This document shows, in pieces, positions 42,896 to 51,185 of a stretch of 64,000 bases of DNA (position 1 is its first letter; the number at the start of each line of letters is the position of its first letter). Source of the DNA: Paenibacillus_T sp033239625 (GTDB lineage Bacteria; Bacillota; Bacilli; Paenibacillales; Paenibacillaceae); the NCBI RefSeq assembly GCF_033239625.1, contig NZ_BTCK01000025.1, positions 1-64,000 on the forward strand, read 5' to 3'. The notes beneath the pieces are model-generated. The model had not been told where the DNA came from. It ran no database searches and worked only from the letters and a program-made list of their open reading frames with translations. The position numbers and the translations under genes were made by a program.

Positions 42896-43028
42896 TGACA
42901 AAGGCAAACGCTGACGCTTCTCCAGAATGATTCTGCCCTCTCCGCTGAAGCAGGCGCTGATCTGTCCCCCTTTTTTTAGGGGAATGATCGCTCGCGTCAG
43001 AAATCCTCCGCTCACGGAACTTTCATAG

Positions 43029-43070
43029 AAACAGAAACAAGCGTTGCCAGAGCAACGCTTGTTTCTGTTT
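43029..43070. repeat. Perfect 19-bp stem-loop
   Basis: Arms AAACAGAAACAAGCGTTGC and GCAACGCTTGTTTCTGTTT with a 4-nt loop. AT-rich outer stem with T-runs at both ends, so it may terminate in both directions. Confidence 0.8.
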
Positions 43071-43458
43071 GAACCCACATACTTAAATGCTCGCACAAAG
43101 CCCGAAGGGCTATCTTAACCTCTGAAGTATTGCAGATAATCAAATGTGCCTTGAATGGGCGGTGACTTGTGCTGCGAACGAAATGGTATGCGGACGATAG
43201 ACCGTATCTAGATACATTCGAACAATAGCTTTGTCGCTGGAGCGGCAAATGCGGGCATACGAGCTGTCCAGTCCTAGAAAGCGTCCTTGTGAGGAGTCCA
43301 GAGGGCACAAGCCCTTTGGGGCCCTCCCTAGCAGGGAGGGTTTGGGTGGGTAGAAAAGCTGGTTTTAAAGGTGTGTGAATTAGGTTTTGGCTAAAAAAAA
43401 TGGGGTCCAAGGGGCCTCCTTTGAAACCTCCCTATAGGGAGGTATTAGGCGGGTGCCC
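43071..43458. other. Structured non-coding stretch with hairpins, possible mobile-element remnant
   Basis: About 390 bp between the AraC and old-yellow-enzyme genes. It contains several short stems in a row: AGCCC/GGGCT (43100), TTTGTCGCT/AGCGGCAAA (43231-43250), GGGC/GCCC (43305), CCCTCCCT/AGGGAGGG (43323-43341) and the perfect CCTCCCTATAGGGAGG (43428-43443). The two CCTCCCT hairpins are each followed by a G-rich (T)GGGTGGGT-like tail. The density of stems suggests an RNA or an interspersed repeat. The minus-strand frame across it is not a credible gene. Confidence 0.5.
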
Positions 43459-44481
43459 TCAGTATCCGCGTTCGTACGCCTTCGGCGGCGCCGGCTTCAT
43501 GCCGGTTGCCTGCAAGGCATGCAGCGCCCAGTATGGGTCGCGGAGCATTCCGCGTCCGACTGCGACCAGGTCGCAGTCGCCGTTCACAAGGGCGGCGTGC
43601 GCAAGCTTCGGTTCGTCGAGCAGACCGACGGCGATGATCGGAACGTCTACCGCTTGTTTGACCGCACGGGCGACCGGAAGCTGGTAGCCTGGGCCGATGT
43701 TCGGTGGGAGCGCATTGACGGACACGCCGCCTCCGGTCGAGATATCTAGCAGGTCGACGCCTGCTGCGGCATATTTGCGGCAAACCTCGATGCCATAATC
43801 CACATCATATCCGCCAACGCCGTAATCGACTGCGGATACACGGATTTGCAGGTTCATGCCCGATGGAATGGCGCTGCGTACGGCTTGGATGACTTCAACG
43901 CCGAAGCGGGTTGGATCATCGCCGTATTCATCCGTCCGGTTGTTAATGCTCGGCGAGTGGAACTGGTGAATGAGATAGCCGTGCGCGCCGTGCAGTTGAA
44001 TCGAGTCTACGCCGGCTTGGACGGCGCGGACAGCGGCATCGCGGTATTTCTCAACCATTCGCTTAACCTCATCCGTCGTCAACGCGCGCGGCTGCTTGTA
44101 TTGCTCGCTGAAAGCTTGATTGGAAGAGCTGACCGGCACTTCTGCACAGGTCGATTTACGTCCGGCATGGGCAATCTGAATGGATACCTTCGAGCCATGC
44201 TTCTGCATGCCCTCGATCATACGAGCGAAAGCCGGAATATGCTCGTCCGACCAGAGGCCGAGGCATTGATCGCTAATGCGGCCGTCCGGCTCGATATTGG
44301 TCATTTCGATAATAATAAGGCCTGTGCCGCCGACAGCGCGGGATACGTAATGAACATAGTGCCAATCGGTCGGCATGCCATCTTTGCCTACTGCGGAATA
44401 TTGGCACATGGGCGGCATAACAATACGATTGTTCAGCTTCAGTCCGCCCAGCTCAAAAGGTGTTGCAAGGGAAAGCGTCAT
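43459..44481 (-). CDS. namA: Old yellow enzyme family NADPH dehydrogenase (YqjM/NamA type)
   Basis: A 340-residue FMN flavoenzyme that reduces activated C=C bonds of enals, enones and nitro compounds. The YqjM subclass is indicated by PPMCQYSA (about 23-30; the regulatory Cys and Tyr), HYVHYVSRAVGGTGLIIIE, the substrate His pair in LHGAHGYLIHQFHSP (about 165), and a C-terminal Arg-containing loop. Length matches YqjM (338). The ATG at 44481 has GGAGG 11 nt upstream; an ATG six codons earlier overlaps the ribosome site. Divergent from the MFS gene. No terminator is obvious on its 3' side apart from the 43428 hairpin. Confidence 0.93.
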   Translation of the reverse strand: MTLSLATPFELGGLKLNNRIVMPPMCQYSAVGKDGMPTDWHYVHYVSRAVGGTGLIIIEMTNIEPDGRISDQCLGLWSDEHIPAFARMIEGMQKHGSKVSIQIAHAGRKSTCAEVPVSSSNQAFSEQYKQPRALTTDEVKRMVEKYRDAAVRAVQAGVDSIQLHGAHGYLIHQFHSPSINNRTDEYGDDPTRFGVEVIQAVRSAIPSGMNLQIRVSAVDYGVGGYDVDYGIEVCRKYAAAGVDLLDISTGGGVSVNALPPNIGPGYQLPVARAVKQAVDVPIIAVGLLDEPKLAHAALVNGDCDLVAVGRGMLRDPYWALHALQATGMKPAPPKAYERGY

Positions 44482-44752
44482 TGTATGGAATACCTCCATA
44501 TATTGTTTGTTTTGGGAGTGACAATTTTATCTTAATCCGTTCAACCATCTCCGAGAAGCCTCGGATAAGGTATTCTCAATTCCATTATGACCGATAAATT
44601 TTTAGGTGTATAGATCTTTACGTTAGCTTTGCTTGGCTTATAATGGTTGTCAGCGCCTCGTACCTGTGCTATTGTCCATAGAAAGCAAAGGGATCGTACG
44701 AACGTACCTAATCTTGCAGCCTATAGGACTGACAAACAAGGAGATGTTGCAC

Positions 44753-45985
44753 ATGGCACATACCGCCGATGCCGGCCGAATACGGTCGATTGGCACTGCC
44801 ACGGTTTATTCGATTTTGCTCGCGATCAGCGCGTCCCATCTGTTGAACGATGCGATGCAGGCGGTTGTAACGGCATTATTCCCTGTTATTAAAGATTCAC
44901 TGACACTCAATGATATCCAGCTAGGATGGATCGTGTTCACGCTTAATATGACATCGTCCGTCATGCAACCGCTGGTCGGCCAGTTCTCGGATCGCAGGCC
45001 GATGCCGTTCATGCTGCCGATCGCAATGGGGCTTAGCTTTGTCGGCATGATTATTCTTGCTTACGCGCCAAGTTTCTGGACGCTGCTCGGCGGCGTTGTA
45101 TTGATAGGTCTTGGCTCTGCCGTATTCCATCCGGAAGGTTCGCGGGTGGTGCATTTTGCCGCAGGCGGACGCAAGGGATTGGCGCAGTCGATCTATCAGG
45201 TCGGGGGCAACTTCGGCCAAATGCTTGCGCCTCTTATGACGATCTTCATCTTCATACCGCTCGGACAGCACGGGGCGATATGGGGGACGGTCATAGCTGC
45301 AATCGCCATTGTGCTTCTAGCGCGCGTAGCGCCCTGGTATCGAACGCAGTTGAATCTGCACGGCAGACCGCAGCGCAGGACTGGCGGCGGGGCTCCGGCT
45401 TCCGTTGTTTCCTCGCTTGCTCCAACGAAACAAAAGGTAATCATTGCGCTGACGCTGCTTGTGTTGATCGTGTTCGCACGGTCGTGGTACTTCTCAGGCA
45501 TTACGACTTTTTATCAATTCTTCGCCGAGGATGAATACGGTCTGTCCAAGAAAGCGGCTCAGATCCCAGTCTTCTTGTATATGGCGGCTGGCGTTATCGG
45601 TACGTTCTTCGGCGGGGTGCTGGCAGATAAGATCGGTCTGAAGAAAATGATCGTGTTGTCCGTAGCCGGCGCTGCGCCATTCGCACTTATTTTGCCGCAT
45701 CTTCCGCAATTCTGGATTTATCCGGTAATATTCATAACGGGTCTCATTCTTCAATCCGGTTTCTCCGTCACCGTTGTCTACGCGCAACAGCTGCTGCCAG
45801 GCAATATCGGCATGGCTTCAGGATTGATCACGGGCCTTGCCTTCGGCATGGGGGCGGTCGGCGCTGTCGCACTTGGTAAGCTGTCGCTTATGATGGGCCG
45901 CGCCGATATGATGAACTTCGCAAGCTTCCTGCCGCTGCTTGGATTCCTAGCGTTCCTGCTGCCGCGTGACCGTGGTAGAGCTTAA
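44753..45985 (+). CDS. MFS transporter, fosmidomycin-resistance (Fsr) type
   Basis: A 410-residue, 12-helix exporter. SASHLLNDAMQAVVTALFP at the start is the Fsr-family hallmark, and the loop 2-3 motif appears as GQFSDRRPMPFMLP. GSAVFHPEGSRVVHFAAGGRKG (about 115) and VGGNFGQMLAPL follow, also characteristic. Members export fosmidomycin and related compounds; the natural substrate is uncertain. The ATG at 44753 follows AAGGAG with an 8-nt spacing. The upstream extension to 44633 is unlikely. Ends at a strong terminator. Confidence 0.9.
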   Translation: MAHTADAGRIRSIGTATVYSILLAISASHLLNDAMQAVVTALFPVIKDSLTLNDIQLGWIVFTLNMTSSVMQPLVGQFSDRRPMPFMLPIAMGLSFVGMIILAYAPSFWTLLGGVVLIGLGSAVFHPEGSRVVHFAAGGRKGLAQSIYQVGGNFGQMLAPLMTIFIFIPLGQHGAIWGTVIAAIAIVLLARVAPWYRTQLNLHGRPQRRTGGGAPASVVSSLAPTKQKVIIALTLLVLIVFARSWYFSGITTFYQFFAEDEYGLSKKAAQIPVFLYMAAGVIGTFFGGVLADKIGLKKMIVLSVAGAAPFALILPHLPQFWIYPVIFITGLILQSGFSVTVVYAQQLLPGNIGMASGLITGLAFGMGAVGAVALGKLSLMMGRADMMNFASFLPLLGFLAFLLPRDRGRA

Positions 45986-46005
45986 TCATAGGTTTTAAAA
46001 ATAAT

Positions 46006-46052
46006 AAAACGTCCGCATAGAGCTCTCGAAGAGCCATATGCGGACGTTTTAA
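46006..46052. terminator. Terminator after the MFS gene
   Basis: 14-bp arms AAAACGTCCGCATA and TATGCGGACGTTTT with an inner GCTCT/AGAGC stem; T-runs on both strands. Confidence 0.9.
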
Positions 46053-46071
46053 TTTGCGTTCCATTCGGCCC

Positions 46072-46267
46072 CATTGCACTTTATACAATGGGAGACCCTA
46101 TGGAACGACGTTAAACCTAACTTCATTGCACTTCGTACAACAGAAAACCGCTACAGTGGATGGGAACAGCCTATTTTCGATAAAATACCTAGTTCCTGTT
46201 GTACAAAATGCAGCTGGAGCATCGGCCAACAACCCCAGCCGCTGATTCTGTTGCACAGAATACAATG
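46072..46267. repeat. Four-palindrome element, 5-nt-loop type (cluster C)
   Basis: Four 15-bp units: TTGCACTTTATACAA (46074), TTGCACTTCGTACAA (46126), TTGTACAAAATGCAG (46199) and TTGCACAGAATACAA (46251). Centre spacing is 52, 73 and 52 bp. The first is part of a perfect 8-bp-arm hairpin (CCATTGCA / TACAATGG with G-T pairs). Between units 2 and 3 lies another palindrome, TATTTTCGATAAAATA (46172-46187). It lies between convergent genes, with the same geometry as cluster B. Confidence 0.8.
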
Positions 46268-46337
46268 GCACACATTGAGGTAGATCATAGCAGTGTCGAT
46301 TTCGAACCCGGACGGGAACGATTCGTTACGCAACCTT

Positions 46338-47687
46338 TCACTGCACTGTCTTCGGCTTCGCGAACGTATGAATGGTGCTGAACTTTTTGCCGCCGTCGGC
46401 TGTTGTGTACAGGACAGACGACGAAGTATAGTCATTCGTGATCAGCCATGCATGCTTGGCGTCTGCAGCAGCAATCAGCTGCTGGCCGTAGCCTGCGAAT
46501 TCCGTCTTGCGCACCGACCAGCTCTTGCCGCCATCGGTCGTCTCCATAATGGAGTTCGCGTTGTCGCAAGCCATGCATCGTCCGCCCATGAACGCCGTCT
46601 GCGAATTGACAACGTACAGCTCGCCAGGCCCGCCACTCGTACCGCCGAAGTAGCTCGTATCCTCATTCGTGAAGCCTGGAGCCGGACCGGCGCCAGCCGT
46701 ATTATGGACAATGGCAGGCAGCCATTTCGCGCCGCCGTCTGTCGTATGGAACAGCGCATATGAGGTCTGCGTCATGCCGGAGGCGCCGATCAGCTCGATC
46801 CAAGCGTCATTCTTGCCTGCGGAACGGATAACGCTGCCCGTTGGCGTAACTTCGCTCTTGCGCGACATGACCGTCTTCCACGTTGCGCCGCCGTCTGACG
46901 TACGGAGGAAGTTGTATTTGCCATTCGCGGACTGCACAGCCCAGCCGTTAGCGGCGTCATGATAATAAACCTCGCCGATGAGCGAGCTTGGTACGCCAAG
47001 CTTCGTCCAAGTCGCGCCGCCATCCTTCGTCATATACCTGCCGGCAAATCCTACTTTATCGCTCGTAAAATGAAGGAAAGATCCGCTTGGAACGGTGCCC
47101 GCGTCTTTCCAATGCGCGCCGCCATCCGCCGAGCGGATGATGCGCCATGATTTGTTCTCGTCAGCGCCAAGCACAGCCCACACTTTGGAAGCGTTCAGCG
47201 CGAAGATTTGCTTCACTTTAGCCGAACCGCGATATTGCAGCTGCCAATGCGAACCGCCATCTTTGGTCCAAGCAATCTGTCCGCTGCCGCCGATCCAACC
47301 CGTCTTCGCGTCCGCAAGCCGCAACGCGGTTACTTCAGTAATCGAAGCGGCTGTGGAGACGGGAGTAGCTGTCTTGTCAGGCGAAGTGCTGTTCCCCGTT
47401 CCGGATGATTCCGATGGGGTAGAGGGGTTCGTTGTACCTGACGGATGACCTTCCGTTGCGCCATTCGATGAACCTTCGTCATCAATGGCATTGGAAGAGC
47501 CATCTCCGTTTGTTGTGCCATCCGACTGTCCGTTGGACGGCTGCTCCTGCACCGTACCTGGCGAGTTGGAGTCGGGAGCAGAAGGATTAGCAGCTCCTCC
47601 ATTATTGGAGCAAGCCGATACAATTAGCGACAGGGCGATGGTCAATGACAACAGCGATGTGCGGAATGCTCGTTTCATTTTCATCAT
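46338..47687 (-). CDS. YCF48-type beta-propeller lipoprotein
   Basis: A 449-residue exported lipoprotein. The signal peptide ends in the lipobox IVSAC (Cys about 25). A low-complexity tether of about 85 residues follows (Ser, Asn, Gly, Thr, Pro). The propeller has repeated blades with TxDGGxxW motifs: TKDGGSHWQL, SADGGAHWKD, TKDGGATWTK, TSDGGATWKT, TTDGGAKWLP, TTDGGKSWSV, TADGGKKFST, as in photosynthesis-assembly protein YCF48 and sialidase-like WD40/YVTN proteins. Two Cys in GGRCMACDNAN may form a disulfide. Function unknown; surface protein-protein or glycan interaction is likely. AAAGGTGG lies upstream of the ATG at 47687. Confidence 0.85.
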   Translation of the reverse strand: MMKMKRAFRTSLLSLTIALSLIVSACSNNGGAANPSAPDSNSPGTVQEQPSNGQSDGTTNGDGSSNAIDDEGSSNGATEGHPSGTTNPSTPSESSGTGNSTSPDKTATPVSTAASITEVTALRLADAKTGWIGGSGQIAWTKDGGSHWQLQYRGSAKVKQIFALNASKVWAVLGADENKSWRIIRSADGGAHWKDAGTVPSGSFLHFTSDKVGFAGRYMTKDGGATWTKLGVPSSLIGEVYYHDAANGWAVQSANGKYNFLRTSDGGATWKTVMSRKSEVTPTGSVIRSAGKNDAWIELIGASGMTQTSYALFHTTDGGAKWLPAIVHNTAGAGPAPGFTNEDTSYFGGTSGGPGELYVVNSQTAFMGGRCMACDNANSIMETTDGGKSWSVRKTEFAGYGQQLIAAADAKHAWLITNDYTSSSVLYTTADGGKKFSTIHTFAKPKTVQ

Positions 47688-47815
47688 GCGTACCACCTTT
47701 TTCACAAGCCGTAATAAAAAGCTATTTACGCACATAGACGACAATGCGCAGTGAAGGGTTGCGCCTGTGACAGCAAAATAGGTCAAAAGCATGCATCCAG
47801 TTTACGGAAGCATGA

Positions 47816-47840
47816 GAAAAGGAGCAGCGCGGCTGCTCCT
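47816..47840 (-). terminator. Terminator after the CoA-disulfide reductase fusion gene
   Basis: 9-bp arms AGGAGCAGC/GCTGCTCCT with a GCG loop; TTTT on the minus strand. Confidence 0.85.
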
Positions 47841-47866
47841 ATGGTGAACCAATTGTATGAAATTCA

Positions 47867-50413
47867 TTAAATGAACAAGTTCGTGCCTGCCTTATTCGCT
47901 TGTCCGAGGTAATAGCCGACGCCGCCGACCGTGATGCCGTCGATCAATTCCTCTTGCTTGATGCCCATAACGTCCATCGACATCTGACATGCGACGATTT
48001 CGACGCCTTGGCGCTTCGCGGATTCCATCAGCTCTTCAAGCGAGGCGATGTTTTTGCTCTTCATAACGGCACGGATCATCTTCGGTCCGATGCCCATCAT
48101 TTGCATGGTGGAGAGCGGGAGCTTCTTCGAGCCGCGCGGCATCATCCAGCCGAACATCCGCTCCACGATCGTCTTCTTCACCGATGGCGGCGACGATTTG
48201 CGCAGCATGTTCAGCCCCCAGAACGTAAAGAACATCGTCACGCGTTTGCCTGCCGCGGCTGCTCCGTTCGCGAGAATGAAGGAGGCGATCGCTTTATCGA
48301 GACTGCCGTCGAATACGATGAACGTTGCGCCGTCCTTGTCTGCAGCTGCTGGGATCCCCGCCGATACTGCTCCTCCAGCGCCTGTTCCTTTGCGAATCGC
48401 AGCATGGATTGTACCAGCTTCTTTCCGAATGTCCACAAGCTTGTTGCCCGTCATTTCGGACCACGCGCGAATATCCTCATAAAAGCCGGGATCTGTGGCC
48501 GTCACTTCTAGCGTACTGCCTTCGGCAAGCCGGTCGATGCGTTCTTTCACCTGAATGAGCGGACCAGGGCAGCACAGCCCGCATGCGTCCAGCTTCTCGA
48601 TAGCAGCAGTCGTGACTGCCGGCTTCGCAGCAGCCGAAGTTCCGTTCACCATGATGAGTCCTGCACCTTTCTCTGTTGAATTGCTCTTGCTGTTGAGTTG
48701 TGTATTTCCGCTGCTGCTTGTCGTGTTGGAAGCCTTAACGATGCCCGGCTTCTGCGGCTTGAACAGCGTCGCCTTGTACGTCCGATAGCCGCCAGACAGA
48801 TTGCGTACGCGGAAGCCGTGTTGCGCGAGAATGCGCGAAGCTGTATAACCACGCAGACCTACTTGGCAAAATACCCATATCGTCTTGCTCGCATCGAGCT
48901 CGCCGAGTCGATCGCGAAGCTCGTCCACCGGAATGTTGAGCGCTCCCGGAATCGTGCCGTTGCCGAATTCGAGAGGCGTTCGTACGTCAATCAGCATCGT
49001 CGATGCAGGATCACGTTGTGTCAGGTGCTCGGTATGATAGACGTCTGTCATGCCGTTCAGTACATTTTCCGCCATATAGCCAGCCATATTGACAGGGTCC
49101 TTCGCAGAAGAGTATGGCGGTGCATACGCCAGCTCCAGCTCGGTCAGATCCGATACGGAACCGCCGAGACGAATGATCGTTGCGATGACATCGATCCGCT
49201 TATCGACGCCGCTGTAGCCGACAGCTTGCGCGCCAAGCACGCGCCCGTCCTGCCGGAACAACAGCTTCAGCGACATCGGCGAGCCGCCAGGGTAGTAGGA
49301 CGCATGAGGCTGCGGATGCAGATGTACCGCATGGAACGGAATGCCGAGCCGATTCAGCTCGCGTGCATTCAGGCCGGTCGATGCGCCTGTCAGCTCGAAC
49401 ACTTTGATGATGGACGTGCCTTGCGTACCTTTATAAGTCGTCGGCAATCCGCTAATGACGTCCGCTACGATGCGGCCTTGTTTGTTCGCAGGGCCTGCAA
49501 GCGGAATGGCAGTATGCTGTCCGGTAATTCGATGAGTCGTCATCACGGCATCGCCTACTGCATACACATTCGCAACGTTCGTCCGCATCTGATGATCGAC
49601 CAGGATATGTCCGTCCGCGCCAAGGTTAATGCCGCTTCCTGCAAGGAAGCTTGTATCAGGTTTCACGCCTGCTGCGAGCAGCACGATGCCTGCGCGAAGT
49701 TCGGTGCCGTCGGTTAACGTCAGCACGATTTCTTCATTGTCTTGTTCGCGCATGCGTGCTACGGATGCGTTCAATTCGAGCGCAATGCCGCGATGCTCCA
49801 TTTCCTGCTCAAGCAGTACGGCCATCTCCGAGTCAAAAGGTGCAAGGATATGGGGTCCGGATTGCACAAGCGTCACGTCGATTCCGCGATCGCGAAGATT
49901 CTCGGCCGTTTCTACGCCAATGAAGCCGCCGCCGATGACAACCGCACGCTGTTGCGGATTCGAATCCAGATGGAGCATAATTCGATCCATGTCGCGCAGG
50001 CTGCGGAGCGAATAGACGCTGCGGCAATTGTCTAGTCCTTCAATTGACGGGCGGCGCGGCTTGGCACCTGGTGACAGCACGAGCGAATCGTAGCTCAGTG
50101 CATAAGTCGATCCGTCCGCTTGGCGTACCGTGACTTCGCTTTTCGCCGTATTGATTGCCGTTGCTTCACTTTCGGTGCGTACGTCGATGCCGAACCGCTG
50201 GCGCATCGCCTTCGGCGTCTGTACGAGCAGTTTATTGCGATCTTGAATCGTACCGCCGATATGATAGGGCAGGCCGCAGTTCGCGAACGAGATATGCTCG
50301 CCCTTCTCCAACATAATAATCTCGGCTTGCTCATCCAATCGGCGCAGCCGGGCAGCAGCTGAAGCGCCTCCTGCAACGCCGCCAACGATAACAACACGTT
50401 GCGTTTTAGTCAT
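47867..50413 (-). CDS. CoA-disulfide reductase fused to rhodanese, TusA and DsrE-like domains
   Basis: An 848-residue cytoplasmic sulfur-metabolism protein. In order: FAD/NAD(P)H disulfide reductase (1-450; VVIVGGVAGGASAAAR, the redox Cys in SFANCGLPYH near 43, NAD-binding VVIGGGFIGVETAE, FAD-binding NVYAVGDAV); rhodanese (about 465-560; active Cys in VFCQVGLRGYTAS); a Ser/Asn linker; TusA/SirA (about 620-690; CGLCCPGPLIQVKE); and a DsrE/DsrF-like C-terminal domain (about 700-848; Cys in VACQMSMD). Such CoADR-rhodanese-TusA-DsrE fusions reduce CoA persulfides/polysulfides and relay sulfane sulfur. ATG 50413 has AGGAGG 5 nt upstream. It follows an ArsR gene by 75 bp. Confidence 0.95.
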   Translation of the reverse strand: MTKTQRVVIVGGVAGGASAAARLRRLDEQAEIIMLEKGEHISFANCGLPYHIGGTIQDRNKLLVQTPKAMRQRFGIDVRTESEATAINTAKSEVTVRQADGSTYALSYDSLVLSPGAKPRRPSIEGLDNCRSVYSLRSLRDMDRIMLHLDSNPQQRAVVIGGGFIGVETAENLRDRGIDVTLVQSGPHILAPFDSEMAVLLEQEMEHRGIALELNASVARMREQDNEEIVLTLTDGTELRAGIVLLAAGVKPDTSFLAGSGINLGADGHILVDHQMRTNVANVYAVGDAVMTTHRITGQHTAIPLAGPANKQGRIVADVISGLPTTYKGTQGTSIIKVFELTGASTGLNARELNRLGIPFHAVHLHPQPHASYYPGGSPMSLKLLFRQDGRVLGAQAVGYSGVDKRIDVIATIIRLGGSVSDLTELELAYAPPYSSAKDPVNMAGYMAENVLNGMTDVYHTEHLTQRDPASTMLIDVRTPLEFGNGTIPGALNIPVDELRDRLGELDASKTIWVFCQVGLRGYTASRILAQHGFRVRNLSGGYRTYKATLFKPQKPGIVKASNTTSSSGNTQLNSKSNSTEKGAGLIMVNGTSAAAKPAVTTAAIEKLDACGLCCPGPLIQVKERIDRLAEGSTLEVTATDPGFYEDIRAWSEMTGNKLVDIRKEAGTIHAAIRKGTGAGGAVSAGIPAAADKDGATFIVFDGSLDKAIASFILANGAAAAGKRVTMFFTFWGLNMLRKSSPPSVKKTIVERMFGWMMPRGSKKLPLSTMQMMGIGPKMIRAVMKSKNIASLEELMESAKRQGVEIVACQMSMDVMGIKQEELIDGITVGGVGYYLGQANKAGTNLFI

Positions 50414-50488
50414 GATGTCCTCCTGATGGTTGTGTGTTTGGGTTCGAGGCGCATGCATTCGACCGTCTGATCGAGCTTGCCTCATTCG

Positions 50489-50794
50489 TTATGCTTCAGC
50501 CGAAGGGACGGCGAGCGCCTGAATCAGCTTCCGGATCCGTTCATTCTTAATGCGATAGTGAACTTCAAGTCCTGCGCGTTCCGCCTCGATGATCCCTGCT
50601 GTACGCAGCTTGGCTAGATGCTGTGAAACCGTGGACTGCGGCAGTGACAAGCATTGCTGCATATAGGACACATTGCATAGCCCCTTGTCGAGCAATCCGT
50701 TCACAATGCACAGTCTAACGGGGTGTGCGAGCGCCTTAAGCAGCTCAGCCGTTTCGTAGTACTGCTGAAATTCCGGTTCCAATAGAAGCTGCAC
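50489..50794 (-). CDS. ArsR family regulator next to the sulfur gene
   Basis: A 101-residue winged-helix repressor: LLKALAHPVRLCIVNGLL, the recognition helix LPQSTVSQHLAKLRTAGII, and wing RAGLEVHYRI. It has three Cys (near residues 28, 39 and 47), in PVRLCIVNG, KGLCNVSY and MQQCLSL. Cys in this region is found in both metal-sensing and persulfide-sensing ArsR proteins. Its place directly before a CoA-disulfide-reductase/rhodanese fusion favours sulfide or persulfide sensing (inference). A perfect 13-bp-arm inverted repeat lies 40 bp upstream and is the likely operator. Confidence 0.9.
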   Translation of the reverse strand: MQLLLEPEFQQYYETAELLKALAHPVRLCIVNGLLDKGLCNVSYMQQCLSLPQSTVSQHLAKLRTAGIIEAERAGLEVHYRIKNERIRKLIQALAVPSAEA

Positions 50795-50834
50795 CTCCAG
50801 ATGGATTGTTTTACTGTTGTGTCAGATCTTCCGA

Positions 50835-50870
50835 AAATCGTTATATCGTAATATTAAGATATAACGATTT
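50835..50870 (-). promoter_or_regulatory. Large perfect inverted repeat, probable ArsR operator
   Basis: Arms AAATCGTTATATC (50835-50847) and GATATAACGATTT (50858-50870) with a 10-bp AT-rich spacer. The minus-strand promoter of the arsR-CoADR operon should lie here, so binding would repress it. Confidence 0.75.
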
Positions 50871-51185
50871 GTATAACAACTTTTTTCGTTGAGTGTTTAA
50901 TAACACTTTTATCCGCAGGAGGTTGATGCAGGCGGACAGCTTGACTTGTCCAAAATGTTGTAAAACACATTACACTTCACTTAATCGTGTGAAATCGTGC
51001 CATAATCGTTTATTTAAAGCTGAGGAAGCGTTCATACGGGCGGATATGCGGCTATATGCCCCGCTGCAGCTCTCCGCAGCCATTTACAGCGAGCATCGTT
51101 TCCCATACGATTAGTTCTGGTTTCTTAACTGGGATTAATGTGCATGTACATCCAGGCCATGTACAGAGGAAAGGATAGATGCAGC

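Noticed and set aside
42632..43096. Minus-strand frame with an (IF)n run
   Set aside because: The run is just the GATAAA repeat read in reverse; the rest has no coding character.
43012..43410. 132-codon minus-strand frame
   Set aside because: It runs across hairpins and repeat-like DNA with no ribosome site. The region is better explained as structured or mobile-element-derived DNA.
50893..51114. Small Cys-containing protein before the ABC transporter
   Set aside because: AGGAGG is only 3 nt from the ATG at 50926, and the product has a random composition. Not impossible, but unsupported.
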